From positions 97,005 through 161,004 of the forward strand of contig JAHBNG010000018.1 of assembly GCA_019217005.1 (NCBI GenBank): DNA of 64,000 bases. Reading direction: 5' to 3'. Source of the DNA: Chloroflexi bacterium TSY (lineage in GTDB: Bacteria > Chloroflexota > Anaerolineae > Caldilineales > Caldilineaceae). Shown piece after piece: positions 10,247 to 18,996 of the stretch; the first letter of the stretch is position 1; each line of letters opens with the position of its first letter. The notes below the pieces were generated by a model, which did not search any database, was not told where the DNA came from, and was given only the letters and a program-made list of their open reading frames with translations. Made by a program: the position numbers and the translations under genes.

Positions 10247-11616
10247 TCAGGGTCGAGTTGGAAAAAGAGCACTCGAGAGAACGCGGCGCAGCCTGCCGGG
10301 AGTGGCTTGAGGCTCTCGATCCCAGTAGCCAGTCGGTATGGGAGGAAGAGAAGCGGCTAAATGGGAAAGAAGATTGCCAGCCAGCAGCCCCAGTTCAGGT
10401 AAGCGGAAGCAAGCCTCATCGGCATGAACAAATTGACGATGTAAGCCAATCATCTGCTTGGAAGCCAAGGGGGGATGTTCAACAGGCCAGCGCTCCAGAT
10501 AGAAAAGATAAATGGTTTCGGGGTGGTTCATTTTAGCTGGATAGATAGGTTTACACTTTTAGAAACAGAAAGAACGTTTATATTCTCTGATTTCGCCGGT
10601 TCTCAGAGAGAAAACGGTCTCATATAGATTTTTGTCTATATATCAAAAGTGTAAACCTAATTTTGAACCACCCCATGGTTTCAGCTTGTAAAGCCATGAC
10701 GGTCGCCAGAACCAAAGGTGTGTGATAAGCAGGATCCTGAAAGACGTAAATCGAATAGGTGCGGTTGGCTGTATCCACCTTGGTTGTCCTGGGGACGAGA
10801 TTGTGCCATGCTTGATAGCGAATCAGGCGACCACTATAGACAAATTGACCAAACGAGTCTGGAGTTGTGGCCTCGAGTCGCTTTCCCCTATAGCATCGAG
10901 AGAGCGGACGCACAATATCACCATATTCGGGTGGTCTGCCTTTTTCCTTACGTTCGGGTAACTCATTGCGGCGCGCTGTGCAGTTAATCGCTTCCCGAAG
11001 GACAAATCGGTCGACGTCGCTTTCTAGCATTTCTCTGATTGTAAACCCGGCATCGACCACCGCCACTTCGTCTGACTCCAGTGATTTCTTCGTCTCTTTC
11101 AGCAGCTTTTTCCGAAACTCACTTTCCTTTGTGCCTACCTCGCATCTCATGATTGCCTTGAGCAGTGGCACTCGTTTCCCGCCTATCTCCCCCGAGCTTA
11201 TCATCACTCCAAAGATGAGCGCGGGCAATGCCCCGACGAGCCGTTGAGTTATAGAGTCGGTTCACTTTCCCTTGCAGCTTCGGTCGCCAGAACCCTGTGA
11301 TATCTATGCTTTTCACTCGGTATCCTTCTAACTTTTTTGCCTCCCATTCCCCTTTCCACTCCACTTCTTCTTGCCACGATGAGAGCAGGCTTGCAATATC
11401 CCATGATCCATATCGAAAGCTCCACCAGCTTCGCCGGAGCTCCTCATCTTCAAACCCGCTTTCACTCAATCCACTATGGATTGCTCCTCGACTTTTCAGA
11501 AACGACCCATTCATCATCGCCCACATCAGACGCATTACATTTACGTTTGTTCCCACCGGCGTTACTTGCAATACATTCATCAGTACTGCTATAGTTATTT
11601 CTGGCGCGGTTAGCAT
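10247..11616 (-). pseudogene. Broken transposase of the 1.66-kb IS
   Basis: Coding starts at 11616 (MLTAPEITIAVLMNVLQVTP) behind a GGAGGAAGG ribosome-binding site. It continues through ITGFWRPKLQGKVNRLYNS to about 11238, where one extra G in a G run (four here, three in the copy near 40555) shifts the frame. The second block (about 11240 to 10675) includes VVDAGFTIREM and VDRFVLREAIN, which look like DDE catalytic-core segments. MITE-B then interrupts it, and the C-terminal block (PETIYLFYLERWPVEHP) follows from 10519 to 10247. The duplication length of 8 plus 155 bp also shifts frame. The product should be inactive. I cannot assign the IS family safely. Confidence 0.75.
10520..10674. mobile_element. 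MITE-B, copy 1 (155 bp), nested in the IS transposase
   Basis: Ends GGGGTGGTTCA and TGAACCACCCC, with ATGGTTTC on both sides (10512-10519 and 10675-10682), an 8-bp target duplication. Other copies are at 18810-18964, 51076-51230 and 51237-51391. It contains a long inner inverted repeat around GGTTTACACTTTT and no coding sequence. Confidence 0.9.
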
Positions 11617-12521
11617 TCCTTCCTCCTTTTTGGGTTCTCTACCTTTAGGATGAAACGCTAACCGCTTTTTGTCACATTTCTCACCTCATCTCTTTTCTTT
11701 TACCAGAAAGTAAAGTAAAGAGATTCATCGGCAAACAAGTCTGGTAGGTAGTCAGCACGCATAGTGGCAATGATATGCATGCGCAAGTCTCGAAAAGGAG
11801 GCAGCGATGTAAGTAAGGAGAAGATTTCTTTGCGTTGAACTGGCTCTGACTGGCTAAATATCTCTTCAAACTGGTCGATAACCAGGATCGATATCTGGTT
11901 ATCGTTGACCGGATTGGGTGGTGGGGCTAGTTGATACTCAGCGGCTATGGCAAATACGTCCTTGGCGGCCAAATTGAGCTGGCGCAATGCACCAGCCAAA
12001 CCAGCCAATGGCTTTTCGCCAGGACGAAAAACAGCGTGGCGCAGCGTGAATTCTTGCTGGTGGTAGTACGCTTCTAAAGCGGGCAGCAGTCCTGCTTGGG
12101 CAAAGGAGGATTTGCCGCTGCCACTAGCCCCGGTGACAAAGAGTAGGGTACGTTCGCCACCGGATTGCGTTAGTCGTGTAAGAGCATCCGCAACCTCCCC
12201 TTCGCGACCGGCATAACGATTGCGTTCGGCATAAGTGAACGCTTGCAGCCCTATGTAAGGATTTTTCATACCTCGTACATCATAGGCTTGGTCACCGGTG
12301 ATCTCCTGCCGTTCAATGTAAGTTTCGGCATCGATCTTGCGCGAATGGGTGCCGGTCAATACATCGCCTTTAATGATGTCAGCGACAACACTTCCTTTCC
12401 CATCAGCCTTGGATCCAGCACCTACGGCAAGGCCATCGTCACCAGTATCGATAGTACCAGCCTTGACCATGCCACCATTCGTGTTCACGTCACCGTCAAT
12501 ATTGGTCTGATTTCCACCCAT

Positions 12522-13087
12522 GGTCTGCCCTCGTTAGTCAAAAACGGATAGAGAATTTGGTTATTTCGATTTATTATCAGATTTTCCATCAACCATATTT
12601 GCATTCTTACCTGTCACCGTACCATCATAAATAACGTACCTTCGCCGAGCTGAAATCTACTAATGCACATATACTCCAGCGCTTGACTGAATGGAAAAAT
12701 GATCGTTTAAAGCCATCAAGGAAAGCATCAGTGCCAAAAATATTTGCCGTATTGCAAAATAGTATAATGTTTATCATCTTAAATAGCAACTGTTTTTTGC
12801 ATATTGTATTGATAAAACATAGTCAAAAATACATGTCACAAGAAGTTTCTGAAGAAATGGGTGCTAACGCATAAAGCCTTGCTTCCTATAATAGTGTCGT
12901 TGTCATGGGCATTTTTATTTCAGTTTTGCAGGTGGATGAGAGGCTGGGCTCCTGCTGTTGTTGTGGGGATACTCACCTTTGTGAGTGGAATGTGGCATGG
13001 CTTGACGATTGTCCGAATTTGTAATCGGATTTCCGGTGACCGACAACTTGTCGATCTGAGGCAAAATCTTGCTAGAATTGGAAACCC
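12522..13087. other. Intergenic region upstream of STAND gene 1, no gene seen
   Basis: This should hold the promoter of STAND gene 1 (minus strand). A 96-residue open frame on the plus strand at 12861-13151 has a hydrophobic stretch, but it overlaps a recognisable remnant on the other strand and lacks a ribosome-binding site, so I do not call it. Confidence 0.4.
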
Positions 13088-13288
13088 TCATCTCACCGAC
13101 ACCGAGCAATCATTTTGGTTGCCAACTTGGATCGACAATTCATCGAAATAAATGTTGGAATTAAGGCTCTGCGGACTCTCAGCTTGTAATAGAATCTGAA
13201 TATAGTCGGATTGTGCTGTCACCGTATGCGTAAGCTCAGACCAGCATCCACGAACACAGCCGTTAACGTAGCAGCCCTTGCCACACAT
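13088..13288 (-). pseudogene. Remnant of a third exported beta-sandwich paralog
   Basis: About 66 residues survive. WSELTHTVTAQSDYIQILLQ and SNIYFDELSIQV align with WAELENTVIAEGNQIMIRLQ and SAIYFDDVEIFI of the gene at 4458-5364, and with the matching part of the gene at 5515. The signal peptide and most of the domain are absent. A cysteine-rich stretch (CGKGCYVNGCVRGC) precedes the conserved part and is not seen in the other two copies. The plausible origin is duplication followed by decay near the mobile elements. Confidence 0.65.
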
Positions 13289-13348
13289 AGCGTGTGCATT
13301 TGGTTTTAAACCCGGTGAGACCCAATCTCGCGAGGGGTGCCGCGATTA

Positions 13349-13508
13349 AATATAATAGGGTCTACGCGAGAAAGTGGGAGAACAGGTTGAAACCATGTTC
13401 TGGGCAAGGCTGACCGTCCACCTACGTGGACGGTCAGCTCACAAATCCGCTTCGGCGCCTTCAGTCGCTTCCTTTGGTACACTTTGTCTCGTAGACCCAT
13501 ATAATATT
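13349..13508. repeat. 160-bp element with imperfect terminal repeats and a strong inner hairpin
   Basis: Outer arms AATATAATAGGGTCTACG (13349-13366) and CGTAGACCCATATAATATT (13490-13508) are near reverse complements. In the middle, GCTGACCGTCCAC and its exact reverse complement (13409-13421, 13426-13438) enclose a 4-base loop. It resembles a miniature mobile element or a structured RNA. No second copy was found in this window. Confidence 0.55.
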
Positions 13509-13651
13509 TGGTGGTGACTGTAACTTCGTCACGTTCGTTCGTGGTCGAAGTAGATATCCCAGTAGCGGTTAGAGTAGATATTTTTGTAGCACGGCGCTAA
13601 GGACAAAGAGCGAGTTGAGGTTGTTCTCCGAAATATTCTCGCCATTCTCCT

Positions 13652-14183
13652 TCAGTTTGAGTCACTGGATACTAACCAGCGGCCGTCTGGACTGATCTCA
13701 ATGTCAGTTACAGTGCTGTCTGGATGACCAAGGATAGGGTCACCTATCTGACTTTTCGTCTCAGTATCCCAGAGTACGATGCTACCGTCACTTGTCGAAC
13801 CGCCTACTAGAAGCGAAGATCCTGGTCTGAAGGCAATTCGTGCTAGGGCAGCAATTGTTTTCCCCCCCCGGGAAAGCTCTAATCGCTCAGGCACATTGGT
13901 GTCCCTGTTCCAGAGATATGGTTCCCCAAACCTTGATGCTGAAGCCAGCAATCGACTATCGGCGCTGATAGCTATGTCCTCCACCGGTGCAAATGATACA
14001 TCCGTAATAAGTCTATCTATTTCTGTAAAGGTTTGAACATCCCATAAGGCAATGGTTCCATCGCTACTACCGGAGAGCATGCTCTTTCCATCTGGGCTAA
14101 AGGCCAAACTGGTTACGAAGGCATTGAGTACTTGGTGCTTAGCCGTGAACGTGAGCTCTCTCGGGAAGTGAAGTCCAGAAACC
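13652..14183 (-). pseudogene. C-terminal WD40 fragment of a STAND-type gene
   Basis: About 175 residues of WD40 repeats end at a stop codon at 13652. Visible blades contain SLAFSPDGKSMLSGSSDG followed by IALWD, VEDIAISADSRLLASAS, and TDIEISPDGRWLVSSDS. The upstream part is cut at MITE-A copy 2, and beyond that the sequence belongs to another IS, so no ATPase domain remains. The blades are like those of the two STAND genes but are not a duplicate of their ends. This may be the left-over end of a third gene of this type. Confidence 0.65.
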
Positions 14184-14188
14184 AGACT

Positions 14189-14403
14189 CAGTAGATCCAA
14201 ATTTCAGGTTTTGAGAGAGAATTCTGGCTAAACAGTTGACATAAATACAAATTTGCCGGTCGATATCTAGTTTTTGCGTTAGATTTGGGCGATTTTCAGA
14301 TATGAAATAGGTTGTTTTCTGTAACCGAAATCTGAATAAATGACTCCAAAATCCCTGCAATCTCGACTGAAAATAGCCAAAAACGCCAAATTTGGATCTA
14401 CTG
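14189..14403. mobile_element. MITE-A, copy 2 (215 bp)
   Basis: Same ends as copy 1, flanked by AGACT at 14184-14188 and 14404-14408. It lies in the same orientation as copy 1 and borders the WD40 fragment on one side and IS5/IS1182-like remnants on the other. Confidence 0.9.
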
Positions 14404-14574
14404 AGACTGAAGGGTGAAAGTGAGGGCTCAAAGAGGGGAGGAATGCAAGCCGGAGGTAGAAAGTCGTTGTGGGATGAAAAAGAGCCTATGGTGCGGAAAG
14501 TCAGGCAGGGGGAATCAAGCGCAGTCGTGAAGGAGTGCGGAAAGCAAGAATCGGTTGGTGGCCGCTAGCGGCAG

Positions 14575-16164
14575 TCAGTCACGGATGCGAAAGAACCAAG
14601 CATCAATGTGCTGGCACATGGCAACAAGAGCGAAGCGGAAGAACCAGCGGTCGCGCCCGGCAGTGCGAGTCTGGAGCAAGTGAAAGTCGTACTTTTTGCG
14701 CTTGACAGAGCGTTCAGCACAGGAACGAGCCTTGGCGTGAAGTTGCCAGAGGTCACAGTCTCTAGGGATGCGAGTGTGCAAGCGATAGTTATGCTTGGGA
14801 TAGGTGTAGACGACGCGACCATAGGGTGAGCCGGAGCAATCCTGAGCAAAGTGAGGACAGGTGGTGAGAGCGGGGGTCTTCTTGGCGGCGGCCAAGGGAC
14901 AGCGCCACTTGATGCGCAAACGGTCAGGACAGAAGCCCCAGTGAGTCATGTGCCTGCGGGACAGAGGGGAGTGCTGCCGTTGAGGGAGATGGGGCTCTCA
15001 TAGTGAGTGTGGCCCTGGTTGCGTTGGTTGAGTGGAATGACCAAAGCCATGTGCCAGCGCAGTGTGGCGAGACGATAATAGCCGATGACATCATGAGCCG
15101 CATCCAAAGTGGCAGTCTGGATGGGCAAGCCGAAGAGTTCGCACCCTCGATAGAGTGTGGCAAGACCAAGGACGCTGTCGTGGCGATTGCCATCAGCCAT
15201 GGTGATGACCAGGGGGCAGTTGACAGCGATGCTGGAGGGAATAGGCAGTCAATTCATAGCAAGTGTGCCCATAGACCCAACAGTGGCGATAGCTATCCCA
15301 GCCCCAAAGGGCATGGGGGTCGTTGTAGGCCCGATGGCAGCGGCAGCGTTGGTCTGATTTCTTCCCTCGATTGTCGCAGTCACACAGTTTCTTGCCAGAA
15401 GGATTGGCCCAAGTCGGTAGTTTGGCTCCATCTCCATGTGGCTGGAGATGGTCCAGGTCGATTAAGCCCAACTCGACCGAGTGGGCCACAAAGCAGCCAT
15501 AGAAGAGCCGTTGCAGCACCTGCTCCCAGGCGGGCAAGGTCGCCAGAGTGCTTTGACCTGCCAGTAATTCAGCCACGGCTGTGGGCGCATAAGGACGTCC
15601 CAAGATACGCTCGGTCAATCGATTGATAATCCCCGCATGAGGGCTCAGGTTATTCTTCTCCTGATGGGTTGCCGCTTGGTCTCGTTCATCTCGCCGTTGA
15701 TAGGGACGACGCAAGTGGCTGCGGGCTTGCCGTTTGCGTTTCAGAAGCCGGTCTTGAAAGTCGTAAAAGGTACCAACTCCTGGCACATTACTTGGCTCGA
15801 ATCCGCTGATGAGGGCGTAGAAGGGCTCGTCTCGCATCTGGCCCACCCACTCATCGAAACTTGTCTGGCCACACTCCATCATGGCCAGACACGAACGCAA
15901 CATTGAGACCGGATCCCGCGCAGGGCGACCACACTCTGGCACGTATAACGTCTTCAACAAACTATACGCTCCATCGAGATTCGTCTTTGATAGCTTGCGC
16001 CATACCGCATAATGGCGATGGTTGCTTCGCAGACCGCCATTCCGGCCTGCTCGATTGCGCACAAAACGCACATACTGCTTGTGACGGAAGATTTTCGCTA
16101 ACATCCCAACTCCCTTTCTGTTTTGTACCGTCGTATCCCTGATTCGACGCTTTCTACATAACAC
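14575..16164 (-). pseudogene. IS5/IS1182-like transposase, frameshifted
   Basis: The readable start near 16164/16100 leads into a DUF772-like region (RDPVSMLRSCLAMMECGQTS, FYALISGFEPSNVPGVGTF). A central zinc-ribbon-like stretch follows (CDCDNRG, CRCHRAYNDP). Near 15213-15217 a run of five C on the coding strand changes frame (CQLP joins LVITMADGNRHD), and near 14947 it changes back (SPISLNGSTPL joins THWGFCPDRLRIKWRCP). The C-terminal part runs to 14575. Combined length, about 520 residues, fits a full IS1182-type transposase. Two indels make it inactive. Terminal repeats were not identified. Confidence 0.7.
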
Positions 16165-16698
16165 TACGCTTGAAACAGCTTAGGGTTGGGGGTGCTGGCG
16201 TTAAGGCTAAACCAAAAAAATAATTATACGCGAACGAGAGAATGGAGAGGGGGAATAAGGACAAACCATTTTTCTAAACCAGGTAAACGTTGGAAGCGTT
16301 GTGCCAAACGGTCCATCTCTTTCTGAGTGAGTTTGACGCCGGTCTCATAAAGAGTGGAATTCAGGTGAACGAAGGGTTGTAGTTGGTTAAAGCGAAAAGA
16401 ACGGGCAAAATTGAGAACGGTCTCAAGAGAATCGAGAAGAGAACCGTTCCAGTGTTTTTCAAGATGGCCCCAAACCCGTTCGATGGGGTTGTATTTACTG
16501 TGATAAGGAGGGTAGCAGGCGAGCTGAATAGAGAGACGATAGTGCTCAACAAACTGAGTGAGACGATACATAAACTGAGTCCGACGGGTATGATTTTCGG
16601 GACCATTGTCCTGATTGATCACGAGGGTCTTGACGTGAGGAAAGTGTTCACGTACGCTTTCCCAAAAATCAATCAGGCAGTCGACAATACAGTCACTA

Positions 16699-18023
16699 GT
16701 ACAGAAAGGCATAAATGATTACATAGATAATTGCAGGAGTTATGTAAACTGGAGGCATCGATAATATCCCAAAGAAGGAGAAAAAAGAGATGCCAGGTCC
16801 AGAAGCCGAAAAAATCGAACTAAGCCCAAAAGCGAAAGAAGGTCTAGAGCAGTTAGTCAAGGGGCACACAACGGGCCAACAGATGGTCAAGCGAGCGCAG
16901 ATAATTTTGTACGCAGCTGCGGGTAAAGATTCTGGGACAATTAGCCTAGAAGTGGGCGTGTCTCGCAAAACGGTCTTCAACTGGAAAAAGAGATGGCTAG
17001 CTCTAGAAGCGATACCGCTGGAAGAACTCACAGCGCAAGAGAGGTTGGAAGACCTGCCACGTCCTGGGGCACCGTCCGTAATCACGGCAGACCAAAGATG
17101 CCAACTGGAAGCCTTGGCCTGTGAATCGCCAGAGAAGTGCGGGCGTCCCATCAGCGAATGGACAGGGCGAGAAATCGCCGACGAACTGGTCAAGCGAAAT
17201 ATAGTAGAAAGTATCTCACCCAGACATGCGGCGAGGCTTTTAAAAAAGATGCATCAATTCGGCCCCATATGAGTCGCTACTGGCAAAACACGCCCAAGGA
17301 TGAACTCTTTGAGGTGAAGAGCCAAACCATCAATGACCTCTATGCCCGTGCTTCTGAACTGGCGAAGAAGGGTGAACTCGTTGTTTCCAACGATGAAAAG
17401 ACAGGGGTTCAAGCCCTCGAAAGGAAATATCCCGATCGTCCAACTGTCCCTGGCAAAGACCGTCTCATTGAGCATGAGTATATCCGTCATGGCACCTTAG
17501 CCTTCATCCTGACATTCAATGTTGCCTTGGGTGGCATTCTCTGGGTCACTGCTGAACCCACCCGCACCGAGCACGATTATGTTGCACATATTCGCCAGAT
17601 GGTTGAGGCACACCCTCACATCAAACGTTGGCATATCGTGGTTGATAATCTCAACATCCATTGCTCCGAATCTCTTGTTCGCTACGTGGCCGCTGAGTCG
17701 GACATCACCTGTGATCTTGGTGTAAAAGGCAAATCTGGCATCCTCGAATCCATGAAGACTCGTGCCGAATTCTTGTCCCATCAAGAACATCGCATTGTCT
17801 TCTACTATACGCCTAAACATGCTTCCTGGATGAATCAGATTGAAATCTGGATTAGCATTTTGGTCCGTAAACTATTGCGCAAAGGTTCTTTTCTTTCTCT
17901 TGATGACTTACGCAACAAAGTTTTCGCTTTCATTGACTACTACAACCAAACTATGGCTAAACCTTTCCAGTGGACCTACAAGGGCAAGGCTCTATCTGCG
18001 TAATCATTTATGCCTCTTTGTAC
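16699..18023 (+). mobile_element. IS630-family element nested in ISAzo13 copy A
   Basis: 24-bp terminal repeats with two mismatches begin GTACAGAAAGGCATAAATG at the left and GTACAAAGAGGCATAAATG at the right (reverse strand). A TA dinucleotide on each side (16697-16698, 18024-18025) is the normal IS630 target duplication. Length 1,325 bp. Confidence 0.9.
16790..18003 (+). CDS. IS630-family transposase made by -1 ribosomal frameshift
   Basis: The first frame (16790-17272) has a helix-turn-helix and helical linker ([18 protein letters not shown]). The second frame, which follows at about 17239 and ends at 18003, carries the DDE core: [16 protein letters not shown] (first Asp), [10 protein letters not shown] (second Asp), and [14 protein letters not shown] (Glu). 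At 17239-17245 the zero frame reads CTT TTA AAA AAG, a canonical X_XXY_YYZ slippery heptamer (TTTAAAA), and the second frame lies exactly one base back. Two-frame transposases of this kind are known in IS630. The fusion product would be about 400 residues. With matching ends and an intact signal this copy may be active. Confidence 0.85.
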
Positions 18024-18809
18024 TAGTCACTTTCGACTGAGTCAAGTAAAGAAAGAGTTCCTTGGTTGAAGGGAGGTAAATGCCAAAAGGAGTGACTTTC
18101 TCGGTCTTCTTATCTTGAAAGTCATGATCGAGCGCTTTGACAACCACTCGACTTATCCCTTCTCTCGAGAAACGGTCAAGTAAAATCGTCGCTTTGGCAT
18201 CCCAAGAGAGGCGCAGAACCGTCTCGTCTGCATCCGCTTCTTGATTGATCTGATGAATTCTATCAAAGATCGCATCGGTCTCTGGGATCTTTTTCACTGG
18301 TTGACTTTTTTTGACCCGGTTTGAGCCATAGCCTAACTCATTGAGCTTCAAGCGGATGGCCTCTTCGCCAGGCAATTCCTCATCTGTGTATCCTTTCTGC
18401 TCGATGAGCTGGGTACGCATTTCGGCGGCGGTTAGTCGAGTGTACAATTGGGGGGGTTCGAAAGGTGGGATCGGTCTGGCTGAATTGATCGGCGATTTCA
18501 ACCATATCGGCCAGTAAAGTGGGGATATGGTCTTCGGCTTTTTTGCGACCACGTCGGTGGCTTTGGTCGACATAACAGAAGCCGCCTTCTAGTTCTTCCA
18601 GGGCTTTGGCTATCGTCGCCCGATTCCAGCCCAACTCTCGTTCTGCTTTCGTCGGACTCCCTTCGCATATCGTTTTGACCGTTTGGGCCATGAAGTGCCT
18701 TCTTTCGTATCCACTTAACATGGCCTTCGTCTCTTTCAAGACTTCAACCATTTCTGGCGAGATTGTCATTTTTGCTCCTTTTGGAGAGCTAGTTTAACAC
18801 CTTCTCGCG

Positions 18810-18964
18810 GGGGTGGTTCAAAATTAGGTTTACACTTTTGATATATAGACAAAAATCTATATGAGACCGTTTTCTCTCTGAGAACCGGCGAAATCAGAGA
18901 ATATAAACGTTCTTTCTGTTTCTAAAAGTGTAAACCTATCTATCCAGCTAAAATGAACCACCCC
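18810..18964. mobile_element. MITE-B, copy 2 (155 bp)
   Basis: Same ends as copy 1 (GGGGTGGTTCA / TGAACCACCCC), in opposite orientation. TTCTCGCG occurs on both sides (18802-18809 and 18965-18972), an 8-bp target duplication. The uninterrupted target can be seen in the other three ISAzo13 copies. Confidence 0.9.
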
Positions 18965-18996
18965 TTCTCGCGTATATTTTATTTTTTGGATTGGCC

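Larger units (their letters stand above)
10059..11715 (-). mobile_element. 1.66-kb insertion sequence (DDE type, family unassigned) inside STAND gene 1
   Basis: Ends are CTTTACTTTCTGGTAAAG at 10059 and its near-perfect reverse complement at 11698-11715. It is flanked by TAAAG at 10054-10058 and 11716-11720 (5-bp target duplication). Removing the element and one TAAAG restores ESLYEL in the host gene. Partial copies of the same IS lie at 40076-40559 and 51000-51075. The element itself carries MITE-B at 10520-10674. Confidence 0.9.
6569..12521 (-). pseudogene. nSTAND1 ATPase - transmembrane - WD40 protein, gene 1, split by an IS and a MITE
   Basis: Three coding blocks on the minus strand join exactly once two insertions are removed. 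Block 1 (12521 to about 11721) starts with a Gly/Asp-rich repeat linker (GDVNTNGG, IKGDVLTG) and continues into a STAND NTPase with Walker A GASGSGKSS and Walker B ILVIDQFEEIF. Block 2 (10053 to 9822) is the helical part of the NTPase. Block 3 (9596 to 6569) has an amphipathic charged coiled coil, one membrane helix (RARIAIGIGTVAAVLAVIAVFFYYLA) written here only as its region near 8840-8900, then about 14 WD40-like repeats. At the IS the frame reads ESLY|EL, and at the MITE HYTSL|TDA. Rebuilt length is about 1,360 residues. STAND proteins are signal-responsive NTPase switches. As it stands the gene cannot make the full protein. Confidence 0.8.
16224..18769 (-). pseudogene. ISAzo13-like transposase of copy A, broken
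   Basis: Pieces match the intact 405-residue protein at 53402-54619. The N-terminal piece (from 18769) loses frame at a run of seven C (six in the intact copy) after TDPTFRTP. The middle piece runs from about 18480 to 18026, where the IS630 is inserted after SKVTS. The C-terminal piece (DCIVDCLIDFWESVREHFPH to the end) runs from about 16696 to 16224. One indel and one insertion make it non-functional. Confidence 0.85.
16205..18996 (-). mobile_element. ISAzo13-like element, copy A, with an IS630 and a MITE-B nested inside
   Basis: Ends GGCTAAACC and GGATTGGCC, with TAA at 16202-16204 and 18997-18999 as 3-bp target duplication. Without the nested IS630 (16699-18023) and MITE-B (18810-18964) it equals the about 1.3-kb elements at 36075, 47908 and 53338. 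It cuts off the 3' end of STAND gene 2. Confidence 0.9.

Noticed and set aside
12861..13151. 96-residue plus-strand open frame with a hydrophobic segment
   Set aside because: Overlaps a recognisable exported-protein remnant on the minus strand, has no ribosome-binding site and no domain.
16790..18003. Reading the IS630 two-frame gene as a pseudogene
   Set aside because: The exact slippery heptamer at the frame change and intact ends favour programmed frameshifting.
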